Source of the DNA: Natronorubrum sediminis
GTDB taxonomy: Archaea > Halobacteriota > Halobacteria > Halobacteriales > Natrialbaceae
NCBI RefSeq assembly: GCF_900108095.1
Contig: NZ_FNWL01000005.1
Location: 1-64,000, forward strand
DNA length: 64,000 bases
Direction of reading: 5' to 3'
Shown: piece by piece, positions 8,716 through 16,701 of the stretch
How the letters are laid out: the number at the start of each line of letters is the position of its first letter
Numbering within the stretch: position 1 is the stretch's first letter
The notes under the pieces: generated by a model
Told to the model about the DNA's origin: nothing
Databases searched by the model: none
What the model saw: only the letters and a program-made list of their open reading frames with translations
Translations under genes and position numbers: made by a program

Positions 8716-10518
8716 ATGTCCTCCGACACTGCCGAGGATATCTCTCGACGTGACAAAATCGATGCACTGGCAGATGTCGCTCGGTTCAGCCCGAAGTTCA
8801 CGGCGCTCATCGTCGGCCTCGGATTGCTCGCCGCGGTTCTCGAGGGGATCGGCCTGAGTTTTATCCTCCCGATCATCGAAATCGTGCAGACGGACGATCC
8901 GGCCGCGGAGGCGGACGGACTCATGGAGGCGTTCGTCGTGGTCTACGAGACGCTCGGCGTGCCGTTCGAACTCGGCTTCGTGGTCGTCGGCGTGACGGTC
9001 GTGATGACCGTCCGGTACACGGCGAGTTTCCTCGTCGGCTGGCTACGCGAAGCCCTCCGAACCTACTACATCCGCGATCTGCAGGTGCGAGCGTTCGACA
9101 ACGCCCTCGACGCTGAAGTGAAGTACTTCGACGAGGAGGGCTCCGACGACATCCTCAACGCGATCGTCACCCAGACCTACTACGCCGGTCGGGTGATCAG
9201 GCGAGTCATCAAGGTCCTCGAGCAACTGTTCCTCTCGCTCGCGTACCTCGTCATCGCGCTGGTGATGGCACCGATGTTGACGCTGATCTCCGTCGTTATT
9301 CTCGGCGGGCTGACGGTCTTGTTGCGCGGCGTGATAGAAGGAGGATACGATCTCGGGGACGAGGTCGCCGACGCGAACGAGCGTCGACAGGAAGCCGCCC
9401 AGGCGGGAACCCAGGGGATCCGTGACGTGCGGATCTTCGGGCTCGCCGCCGAACTCCGCGAGAACTTCCTCGACGCCGTCGACCAGTACACGACTGCCCG
9501 GATTAAACTCCGGCGCAACGAGGCGGCGATCAACAACTTCTACAACCTCGGCGTCGCGGTCTCGGTCTTCATCCTCATCTACATCGCCCTGACGTTCGCC
9601 GACCTGTCGATCGGCGCGCTCGGCGTCTTCCTGTTCGCGATGATGCAACTCGGACCCAAAGTCAGCGCGCTCAACGAGTACTACTACAAGGTCGAAAACG
9701 ACCTCCCACACCTCGTCCGGACCCAGCAGTTCATCCGCGACCTCGAGAATCGCGAGGCAATCAACGATCCGACGCGCGAGGTTCCCGACGCGGTCGACCG
9801 TCTCGAGTTCGACGACGTCGAGTTCTCGTACGACGGCAACGAACGCGTCCTCGACGGAATCAGCTTCGAGGTCGAGAAAGGCGAATTCGTCGCCTTCGTC
9901 GGGCAGTCCGGCGCTGGCAAGTCGACCATCGTCTCACTGCTCGCCCGCCTGTACGAGATCGATCGCGGCGAGATTCGCGCGAACGACGTTCCGATCAGCG
10001 AGGTGGACGCCGACGAGTGGCGCGATCGGGTCTCGATCGTCCGTCAGGATCCGTTCATCTTCAACGACACGCTCGAGTATAACCTCACGATCGGCAACCG
10101 GGACGTGACCCAGGGCGAGATCGAACGAGCCTGCGCGATCGCGAAAGTCGACGAGTTCGTCGACGACCTCCCGGACGGGTACGATACCGTCCTCGGAGAC
10201 GACGGAACCCGGCTCTCGGGCGGACAGAAACAACGCGTCTCGCTCGCGCGGGCGTTACTCGAGGACACCGAGTTGCTAATCTTGGACGAGGCGACGAGCG
10301 ATCTGGACTCGAACCTCGAGCAGGAAGTGCAAGCGGCCATCGAGCGGATGGACCGCGACTACGCGATGATCGCCATCGCCCACCGACTCTCGACCGTCGA
10401 GAACGCCGACCGAATCTACACCCTCTCGGAAGGCGAGGTCATCGAGTCGGGACAACACGGCGAACTGATCGAGCGGGACGGCCAGTACGCGGACCTGTAC
10501 GCGATCCAGTCGCAGTGA
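8716..10518 (+). CDS. ABC exporter (fused membrane and ATPase domains), flippase-like
   Basis: This 600-residue protein has an N-terminal ABC exporter membrane domain (about 40-330, with roughly six spans) fused to an ATPase. The Walker A motif GQSGAGKS is near 396, the signature LSGGQKQR near 499, Walker B LLILDEATSDLD near 520 and the switch His in IAIAHRLS. The half-transporter would act as a homodimer. Inside a glycosyltransferase cluster, a PglK/MsbA-like role in flipping lipid-linked glycan is the simplest inference. Lipid or peptide export cannot be excluded. The stop codon overlaps the first unit of a 15-bp tandem repeat. Confidence 0.88.
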   Translation: MSSDTAEDISRRDKIDALADVARFSPKFTALIVGLGLLAAVLEGIGLSFILPIIEIVQTDDPAAEADGLMEAFVVVYETLGVPFELGFVVVGVTVVMTVRYTASFLVGWLREALRTYYIRDLQVRAFDNALDAEVKYFDEEGSDDILNAIVTQTYYAGRVIRRVIKVLEQLFLSLAYLVIALVMAPMLTLISVVILGGLTVLLRGVIEGGYDLGDEVADANERRQEAAQAGTQGIRDVRIFGLAAELRENFLDAVDQYTTARIKLRRNEAAINNFYNLGVAVSVFILIYIALTFADLSIGALGVFLFAMMQLGPKVSALNEYYYKVENDLPHLVRTQQFIRDLENREAINDPTREVPDAVDRLEFDDVEFSYDGNERVLDGISFEVEKGEFVAFVGQSGAGKSTIVSLLARLYEIDRGEIRANDVPISEVDADEWRDRVSIVRQDPFIFNDTLEYNLTIGNRDVTQGEIERACAIAKVDEFVDDLPDGYDTVLGDDGTRLSGGQKQRVSLARALLEDTELLILDEATSDLDSNLEQEVQAAIERMDRDYAMIAIAHRLSTVENADRIYTLSEGEVIESGQHGELIERDGQYADLYAIQSQ

Positions 10519-10571
10519 GCCCACTCGCAGTGAGCCCGGTTGCAGTGAACCCGGTCACAGTGAACGACGGC
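10512..10571 (+). repeat. Four 15-bp tandem repeats over the ABC transporter stop codon
   Basis: Units are gcagtgagcccactc, gcagtgagcccggtt, gcagtgaacccggtc and acagtgaacgacggc. The first copy contains the stop codon (10516-10518), so the array appears to have grown outward from the gene end. Confidence 0.85.
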
Positions 10572-10630
10572 GAAGGACACCCTGAACGCCGCCCGGCCGT
10601 TTCCAGACACCATCCGATCCGACACACCGT

Positions 10631-11419
10631 ATGACCGATCCACCGCATCGCAGAACCGACGCCCCGCACCGCGAGACCGACCCGCCACACGTCGAGTTCA
10701 TTGGTCCGCCGGGAGCGGGTAAGTCCGCGATCCATAGACGGTTGATCGAGAATCCCCGGTACTACGGCGAACTCTACGAGGACGCCGTCGAACGGCTGTT
10801 AGTCGCAGAATCCGGACGCCGATACCGACTCGCGTACCGGCTGTTGCCGTCGCTGGTCACGTCGCCCCTCGAGACGCTGTTCGTTCAAACGCCGGTACAG
10901 CGACGGATGTTCGCCGCGTTCGTCGCCGAGCGGCCGGCGTTTTCGAACGCGCTGTATCGCGCTCGCCAGGCGGCAACTCACGATCCGGACCAGGTCGTCT
11001 CCCTACTGCAGTACGCGGCGGAACGGTACCAACTGGGCGTCTCGACTGTCCGTCCGGACGAAACGCTCTGTCTCGACGAGGGGTTCATGATGGGTGCCGT
11101 CTCGGTGCTGTGGCGGAGCGAAGGGGACCAGACTCGGTTTTCGATAGACGAGTACCTCGAGGACGTGCCGACGCCAAAGACGCTCGTTCACGTCACCGCG
11201 CCCACGGAGGTCTGTCTCCGTCGACAGCGCGAACGAGACGAACTCGTCTCGGAAACGCACGACATGGGCGCGGTCGAAGCTGCCCAGCGACGACACGAAG
11301 ACGCGTGTTCGAGGGTTCTCGATGCCGCGGCCGAACGAGAGTCGATTACGACGGTGACCGTCGCGAACACAGCGGCCCTCGAGGACGTCGTCGGCGAGGT
11401 CGAGCGGGTCCTGGAGTAG
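10631..11419 (+). CDS. P-loop NTPase, nucleotide/sugar kinase-like
   Basis: This 262-residue protein has Walker A FIGPPGAGKSAIHRRL at about residues 23-38. A later LVHVTAPTEVCLRRQRERDE segment resembles the lid/NMP-binding part of thymidylate-kinase-like proteins. The N-terminus carries three near-repeats of TDPPH/TDAPH, probably a short expansion. No membrane span is visible. Proteins of this kind occur in polysaccharide clusters as kinases or sulfotransferase-like P-loop enzymes. The substrate is unknown and the role is inferred only from position. Confidence 0.65.
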   Translation: MTDPPHRRTDAPHRETDPPHVEFIGPPGAGKSAIHRRLIENPRYYGELYEDAVERLLVAESGRRYRLAYRLLPSLVTSPLETLFVQTPVQRRMFAAFVAERPAFSNALYRARQAATHDPDQVVSLLQYAAERYQLGVSTVRPDETLCLDEGFMMGAVSVLWRSEGDQTRFSIDEYLEDVPTPKTLVHVTAPTEVCLRRQRERDELVSETHDMGAVEAAQRRHEDACSRVLDAAAERESITTVTVANTAALEDVVGEVERVLE

Positions 11420-11515
11420 CGCCGAGACGGTCGCTACAACTGTGACGACGACGCTGCGGAGAAAGGGGGAAGGTGGGAGGGGGAAAGGGAGTGTAGCCGA
11501 CGAGCGGACGGCCGT

Positions 11516-12979
11516 TCAGTCGGCACTCGACCGGTCGTCGTCCCCCACTCGGTCCGTCGCCAGGTCGACGACGTCTGCGAGGACCGACGACACCTGTAAG
11601 ACGACGAGTTTGCCGTCCAGCCAGATCGACTGTCGGCGGGCGTACTCGATATCGTAGGCGAGTTTTTGCTTCGGCGTGAAACCAGTGACGTCGTTGATCT
11701 GTGCGATCCCGGTCATCCCCGGCTTCACGAACCAGCGCTTGGACCAGTCGACGCCATCGGCTGCAATCTCGCTGTCGAGTTCGGGTCGCTCCGGTCGCGG
11801 GCCGACGACGCTCATCTCGCCTGTAAGGATCGAGAACAGCTGTGGAATCTCGTCCATGTGCGTTTTGCGGAGGACGCGCCCGACTCGAGTGACTCGCGGA
11901 TCGACGCCGCCGGCGTCGGCCTCACTCAACTGTGCGCCGTCGGACTCCGCGTCGGTCACCATGCTTCTGAACTTCGAGATGGTAAACGTGCCTCCCAGTT
12001 CGGACGAACGCGTCTGATTGTACAACACCGGGCCGGGGGAGTCACGTTTGATCGCGAGCGCGATGATCAGGATCAGCGGCGACAGCACGACGACGCCGAC
12101 CGCTGCGAAGACGATATCGAACGCGCGTTTTGCCGCGCGACCGTACCACGGCCACGGCTCGAGGGTAACGCGTACCACGTCGTCACCGACCCGTTCGTCC
12201 ACGAGGAGGAGGTCGGCGAACGATTCGTGAGCTAGTGCGTCGACCCCCTGGTCGTGACACGTTCGCAACACGCCGAAACACTCCTCGCGACACCCCTGTT
12301 CGAACGCGAGCGCGACGGTGTTGACGTCACGTTCTCGAAGCACTGACTCGAGGCGCGAGAGGCCCTCGAGGCGGTCGACGCCAGCGATCGAATCGACGCG
12401 GTCGCCGACCGCGAGTCCGCCGTCGGTCACGATGACGGGCGCTGTCTGCTTCGACTCCTCGGTGGACGTCGACTCCGTCTTGGGTGTCCCGTCGGCCGGT
12501 CGCTCGGAAAGCGCCGGCGAGAGAAATCCGATCGGCGCGACCGGCAGCGACCGGATCGTCTCCTCGAGCAGTGCGGGGTCGTCGCCGACGACGAGTATCC
12601 GCTGTGACTCGCTTCGGCGTCGACAGGCCCGATACCAGACCGGGAGGACGAAGACGAGGAGGGCTCCGGTCACGAGCGCCGTCGCGAGATCCGGTGCGGC
12701 CGCGACACCGGCCACGTCGAGGGCACCGAGGGCGAGACAGGCGATTGCAAGCTGACGGCCCGTGTGCCCGACCAGCGTCGTCACCGTCCGTGGCCGCGGT
12801 GTGTAGAGTGAGACGAGTGCAACGCCGACGACTGCCCCAGTGAGTGCCACTGTAGAGACAGGAACCCCCGCGAGCGCGGCCGACTCGCCGGTAAGGAGGC
12901 GCGCGATGGCCGCCGCCGCGAAAGCGAGCACCACTGTCCCTGTGGCTGCCTCACTGCGGTAATCACGGCTTAGGAACAT
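11516..12979 (-). CDS. Polyprenyl-phosphate sugar-1-phosphate transferase (WcaJ/bacterial sugar transferase family)
   Basis: This 487-residue protein has about four N-terminal membrane spans, a central nucleotide-binding-like region and a C-terminal sugar-transferase domain from about residue 285. Motifs in order are KRAFDIVFAAVG with a membrane helix, KFRSM, THMDEIPQLF (catalytic Asp-Glu), VGPRPERP and KPGMTGIAQI. Such enzymes move a sugar-1-phosphate from UDP-sugar to polyprenyl (in archaea dolichyl) phosphate, starting a glycan. It is therefore a strong candidate for the initiating enzyme of this locus. It converges with the P-loop gene. Confidence 0.9.
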   Translation of the reverse strand: MFLSRDYRSEAATGTVVLAFAAAAIARLLTGESAALAGVPVSTVALTGAVVGVALVSLYTPRPRTVTTLVGHTGRQLAIACLALGALDVAGVAAAPDLATALVTGALLVFVLPVWYRACRRRSESQRILVVGDDPALLEETIRSLPVAPIGFLSPALSERPADGTPKTESTSTEESKQTAPVIVTDGGLAVGDRVDSIAGVDRLEGLSRLESVLRERDVNTVALAFEQGCREECFGVLRTCHDQGVDALAHESFADLLLVDERVGDDVVRVTLEPWPWYGRAAKRAFDIVFAAVGVVVLSPLILIIALAIKRDSPGPVLYNQTRSSELGGTFTISKFRSMVTDAESDGAQLSEADAGGVDPRVTRVGRVLRKTHMDEIPQLFSILTGEMSVVGPRPERPELDSEIAADGVDWSKRWFVKPGMTGIAQINDVTGFTPKQKLAYDIEYARRQSIWLDGKLVVLQVSSVLADVVDLATDRVGDDDRSSAD

Positions 12980-13005
12980 TCAACACGTCCGTTTTGTGAG
13001 ATATC

Positions 13006-13014
13006 GTATTAAAG
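13006..13014 (-). promoter_or_regulatory. TATA box of the sugar-transferase gene
   Basis: On the minus strand ctttaatac lies about 30 nt before the ATG at 12979, consistent with a leaderless or near-leaderless start. Confidence 0.5.
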
Positions 13015-13690
13015 GTTTTGAGGTCCTCTAACGCCCGATATCACGACATTCAGAGAAAGTAATATATTACTACTTACGACTATCACGATAGTTTTTATTA
13101 GGGAGATTAGGTACCGGAGAGCAACTCAACGGTGGAGGGACGACGATAATATCAGAAATTTGGTATCGCCCATAGACGGTTCTGAACACGTACAACGGGC
13201 GAGTTGAGAATTTCGATTGCACCACCGCGTTGCTCCCGGCATCGTTTCGAGCGCAGTAGGCCACCATTACTATCGCATATCAGTCATAGAGTAGATGGTA
13301 GCGAATCAGAGACATCGATAATGTGGGTCCGACACTACCTTTCTTCGCGGAGTGAATCTCACCGTTTACGGCGTCGACGAGAGCGAAGTCTCCTCTCCGG
13401 TTTCGACGAGGAAGTCACTCGGCCCGAATCTCGTTCACCATGAAGTACGGAAAACGCTCCAAGAACCATTGGAACCGCCGAAATATCTCGGTTCCAGGAT
13501 CGCTCGCACCGATTCGTGATCTCGTTTCGACCTCGACTCGTTTTCCACTCAGTCGAGCGCCAGACGGCAAGTCGTCTCGTGGTTCACCCACGGTTACTCA
13601 TCGCACCGTCCCGCCTCGAGGCACTCACTCGTTGAGAGCGACCATCACCATAAAATACCTAACAAACAGTTCTAAATGAGAGACATACCA
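13015..13690. other. Long low-information intergenic region
   Basis: This is about 680 bp without a secure gene. It is more AT-rich at 13,050-13,150. One 58-residue minus-strand frame (13415-13591) is noted separately. The plus-strand frames at 13,204-13,679 are Arg/Ser-rich and look like shadows. Confidence 0.4.
13415..13591 (-). CDS. Possible small or remnant ORF, function unknown
   Basis: A minus-strand frame opens at GTG 13591 and gives 58 residues ending FLERFPYFMVNEIRAE. The composition (mixed charged and aromatic) looks more protein-like than the opposite frames, and a stop lies just before the GTG. It could be the C-terminal remnant of a lost gene. I recognise no family and see no clear promoter. 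Confidence 0.28.
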   Translation of the reverse strand: MGEPRDDLPSGARLSGKRVEVETRSRIGASDPGTEIFRRFQWFLERFPYFMVNEIRAE

Positions 13691-13789
13691 ATGGGAGTAC
13701 TGCTTTCGGTCGCGGTGTGGGGCGTCCTTCTCTCAGCCTATCTGCTGTTTTTCTTCGGTGCAAGCCGCGTCGACGCTCGGTACCGATAG
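13691..13789 (+). CDS. Small single-span membrane protein (32 residues)
   Basis: ATG 13691 to TAG 13789 encodes a 32-residue protein. It starts MGVLLSVAVWGVLLSAYLL, one hydrophobic helix, and ends with a charged tail ASRVDARYR. A TATA-like taaaatacct stands about 30 nt upstream, supporting a leaderless transcript. Small one-helix proteins of this kind are common in haloarchaea. No function can be assigned. The neighbour converges on it. Confidence 0.55.
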   Translation: MGVLLSVAVWGVLLSAYLLFFFGASRVDARYR

Positions 13790-13826
13790 ACAGCACGCGG
13801 GTTCGAGTAGTGACCTCGAGTTCGGA

Positions 13827-14657
13827 CTACGCCAAGGAGTCGGGGACGTGTGCATCCACGTCCGGATGACGAAGGTGGTCGCGGGCCGTCGGGCTTAACT
13901 GCTCGATCGATTCCGCGTCGGTGATCTCGTCTCGAATCGATTGCCACTCGGCGTGTCGCACGCGAACCGTAACTGGAACGCGCTCGACGCCGACGAGCTT
14001 CGCGATGGACAGCCGGTGAAACCCCGCCCCCTTCTTCGCCATCGTCCCGTCCCGGTAGATGTTCACTCCGATCTCCTGTATCACCGGGTGTGGGGCGTCC
14101 GTGTTCTGACGCCGAACCGAGTCGGGGTTCTTCGAGAGCAGCGTTCGCTGGCTCTCGTACCCGTTTTCGGAGATCGTCCCGTACAGTTCGTCGATCGACT
14201 CGAGGTACGCCTCGAGTTCCTCGTCCGTTCGACACCGCCAGTACGGGTCGCCGGCGTCGATTCGGTCGGCGTAGCGATCGTACAGTTCCGTCTCCGACCA
14301 GTCTCGACCCTCGTCGTATCGCTGTCGGAGCGATCGGTGAACGACGTGATCGTCGAACCGGCACTCGGGCTCGTCCCAGTCGCCGTCGACGACGCGGCCG
14401 AAGCCGCTCGGTCCGGAGCCGTGGTAGTACGTGATCCGGCCGGGATCGACCCAGACCGGTCGTGTCGGGTTCGCGTCGCTCATCCGCGAACTGCAGACCG
14501 ATTTGGCGTCGAAGTAGTACTCGACGGCGAGTGGTGGCAGGTGCGGAAAGGTGACGTCGACCAGCGTTCCGGCCAGAACCGTCCACGTTTTCCGGACGGC
14601 GGCACGCAGACCCTCGTTTCGCACCGTCTCGTACCCCTTCCGGACCAGCCCCGTCAT
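13827..14657 (-). CDS. Uncharacterised protein with ParB-like C-terminal region
   Basis: From ATG 14657 the product is 276 residues. The longer open frame (to 14873) is Arg-rich and unlikely to be translated. The segment around residues 210-235 contains GAGFHRLSIAKLVGVERVPV, similar to the GHHRLxxAKxLGxxxIPV motif of ParB/sulfiredoxin-like domains. An upstream VWVDPGRITYYHG resembles their strand-turn entry. Related haloarchaeal proteins occur in polysaccharide clusters, by recall only. A ParB-type DNA-partition role is unlikely here because there is no ParA and no DNA-binding domain is visible. Confidence 0.6.
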   Translation of the reverse strand: MTGLVRKGYETVRNEGLRAAVRKTWTVLAGTLVDVTFPHLPPLAVEYYFDAKSVCSSRMSDANPTRPVWVDPGRITYYHGSGPSGFGRVVDGDWDEPECRFDDHVVHRSLRQRYDEGRDWSETELYDRYADRIDAGDPYWRCRTDEELEAYLESIDELYGTISENGYESQRTLLSKNPDSVRRQNTDAPHPVIQEIGVNIYRDGTMAKKGAGFHRLSIAKLVGVERVPVTVRVRHAEWQSIRDEITDAESIEQLSPTARDHLRHPDVDAHVPDSLA

Positions 14658-14934
14658 TACATCCGGCTGGTTACGCCGAGCGAATAGACCTTGTGATCCT
14701 GACGACGGCAATCGGCCCGATGGCACGACTCGAGGATCTCTGGTCCGGACCCCGTCGCCACGTCCCCCGGTTGCTTTGCGGGTCCGGTCACACTCACGAG
14801 TGGACCCCCGACACGGTGAGTTCGCAGTCGCGTCGATGTCGATGCCCGCTTCAGCGGCCGAAGTGTCGGCCACGCCCTCGAGTGAGACGTACTCGTCACA
14901 CCAGAAATCGACGAATCGAGCGACTGGCGAAGGG

Positions 14935-15651
14935 TCAGTTCACTCGCTGAGCCAAAGTTACCAAGCGCCGACGGACAACCGGTCGTTCGACGACGTACCA
15001 GCCCACTGCTCCGCCGACGGTTCCGAGGAGTGCCAATACGGCCCGACTACTTCCGTTGCTCGCAACCACCGCGAGCACCGCGATGACGATCGCTATCCCG
15101 AACGCTCGCTCGGGACGCCCACGGGCGAGCCACGCGATTCCCGCGAGATACACGACGCCGAAGGCCATCGACGCGAGGACGTCGACGAGGTAGTGGACGC
15201 CCAACGCGAGCCTCGAGAGCGCAACGAGCGACACGAGTAGCCCTGCACCAGCGAGGCGGCTCGCTCGGTCACCGATATGGAGCCACAGTGCGAGCATTCC
15301 CCAAAAAACCGTGGCGGCCATCGTATGGCCGCTGGGGAAACCGTGTTCGCTCGGCTCGATTGCATGCCACTCAACGGGCGGCCGTGGAAGCGCAAACACC
15401 GCTTTCACGAGGACGATCAGTGCGAGTCCGCCGAAGACGGCCGCAATGAGAAATGCCGTTCGATCGGAACACAACGGTTGATCTCGTTCTCCACGAGCGA
15501 GGCTTCGACCGACAGTCACCAGATAGAGCAAGCCAAGAATCGGAACGATCACGAGTAGATCTCCGAATACCGAGAGGACGGCAAAGCCCTCGAGCGTCCA
15601 TTCGGGGACCCACTCTCGGACTGCCTCCGTAACTCCAACGCCGCGGCTCAT
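14935..15651 (-). CDS. PAP2-family phosphatase, membrane-bound
   Basis: The ATG at 15651 gives 238 residues with about six membrane spans. The three-part PAP2 active site is present: KAVFALPRPP (K-x6-RP), PSGHTMAA and SRLALGVHYLVDV (SR-x5-H-x3-D). The family dephosphorylates lipid pyrophosphates or phosphatidates on the outer face. Next to a dolichol-linked glycan locus, recycling of dolichyl pyrophosphate is an attractive inference. The short extension upstream to 15687 lacks homology-like sequence. Confidence 0.85.
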   Translation of the reverse strand: MSRGVGVTEAVREWVPEWTLEGFAVLSVFGDLLVIVPILGLLYLVTVGRSLARGERDQPLCSDRTAFLIAAVFGGLALIVLVKAVFALPRPPVEWHAIEPSEHGFPSGHTMAATVFWGMLALWLHIGDRASRLAGAGLLVSLVALSRLALGVHYLVDVLASMAFGVVYLAGIAWLARGRPERAFGIAIVIAVLAVVASNGSSRAVLALLGTVGGAVGWYVVERPVVRRRLVTLAQRVN

Positions 15652-16020
15652 TGTCCCTCGAGAGTGAGCAGGCCATCCAGCGTCCACATTTCTCCCATCT
15701 TATCGCCTCACGAGTTCTGCAGCAGCGACCCGTTTCAAGCGTGAATCGTGCGGTAACAATCCGCTCGACGACCGCTGCATTGCACACATCGTCGCCCATG
15801 AGTTCGGAGGTTCTGCGTCGATACAACCACTGTGCACCCTGTCGGCCGAATTCACTGTTCTGTTGATTGATTTTGGTGTCACGAGACGAGTAGAAGCTAT
15901 CCGATACGGTGTCGTTGTGACCCTCCGATCCAAACGACTCGACGAGATGTCCGCCGACAAGGCCAACCCATCAATTCCGAGAACGTCCATCGGTGTAATA
16001 GAATCGAGAGACGAATCAAA
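15652..16020. other. Intergenic region left of the transposase remnant
   Basis: I found no convincing gene. Short frames on both strands (15,700-16,062 and 15,863-16,084) lack recognisable motifs. The right end may already belong to the decayed transposase. Confidence 0.35.
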
Positions 16021-16476
16021 TATCTGCTGGTTATCAGTATTCAGCCTCATCTTGCCGAGCACTCGTTTTCGAACATTGTTCTAATTTTCGATATCTTCGG
16101 TGCCGAACGGGCTCGATCCACCGTTCATAACTGGGTTCACAAAGCCGATTTGCAACCAGATTCTGGTCGGAATGTAGATCGCGTCTCAGTTATCGAGACC
16201 GTGGTTCGGCTCAACGGTGAGCAGTACTGGCTGGACGCTGCGGTCGGTCCTGGGTCGAACAAATTCCCCCATACACAGCCCGAACCGTCAATAATCGCGG
16301 AAATAATAATCCCGTTATTTGCGGAACTGATCGAGAAACACGGTGTCGTCAACGGTGACAAAACACTGATCTACGCTTACTAACGACACTTCCTCGCTTT
16401 CAGATACGAACGCCGCGGAAATCAGAACAGGTCGAACGTGTTTTTCGTGAGGTAAATATCCAAACCCCTTCGTCCT
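16021..16476 (+). pseudogene. Decayed IS6-type (ISH family) transposase
   Basis: One frame reads HLAEHSFSNIVLIFDIFGAE, RARSTVHNWVHKADLQP, then VIETVVRLNGEQYWLDAAV, the N-terminal helix-turn-helix and first DDE region of haloarchaeal IS6-like transposases (usual form VDETVIQLNGEQYWLYAAV). The first catalytic Asp is replaced by Ile. The frame stops at 16381. Traces of the third block (RYERRGNQN and VERVFREV) continue in shifted frames to about 16,476. The element is therefore dead. I could not identify terminal inverted repeats. Confidence 0.75.
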
Positions 16477-16701
16477 AAAACATATTAGTGACATATCCGC
16501 AGAAGCAGCAAATATGGCTTAGATCGTTCGTATTTCCATGAGATTAGCTCATCTGAACACGACGCGTATCCCTATATGATTATTTTTATTCTTTGTGGCA
16601 ATCAATATCCTGAACACGATTCTCATATCACAGCGAATACGGCCTGATGTCTTCCACAAAATCGCCTCAAATGATATGTACCCGCACGATGATAGAGAGT
16701 T

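Noticed and set aside
13204-13679. Two adjoining 79-codon plus-strand frames
   Set aside because: Arg/Ser-rich with no start signals or recognisable fold, judged to be random open frames in GC-rich DNA.
15700-16084. Overlapping frames of 120 (minus) and 73 (plus) codons left of the transposase remnant
   Set aside because: No motif, no promoter, and the right part is better explained by the decayed transposase in another frame.
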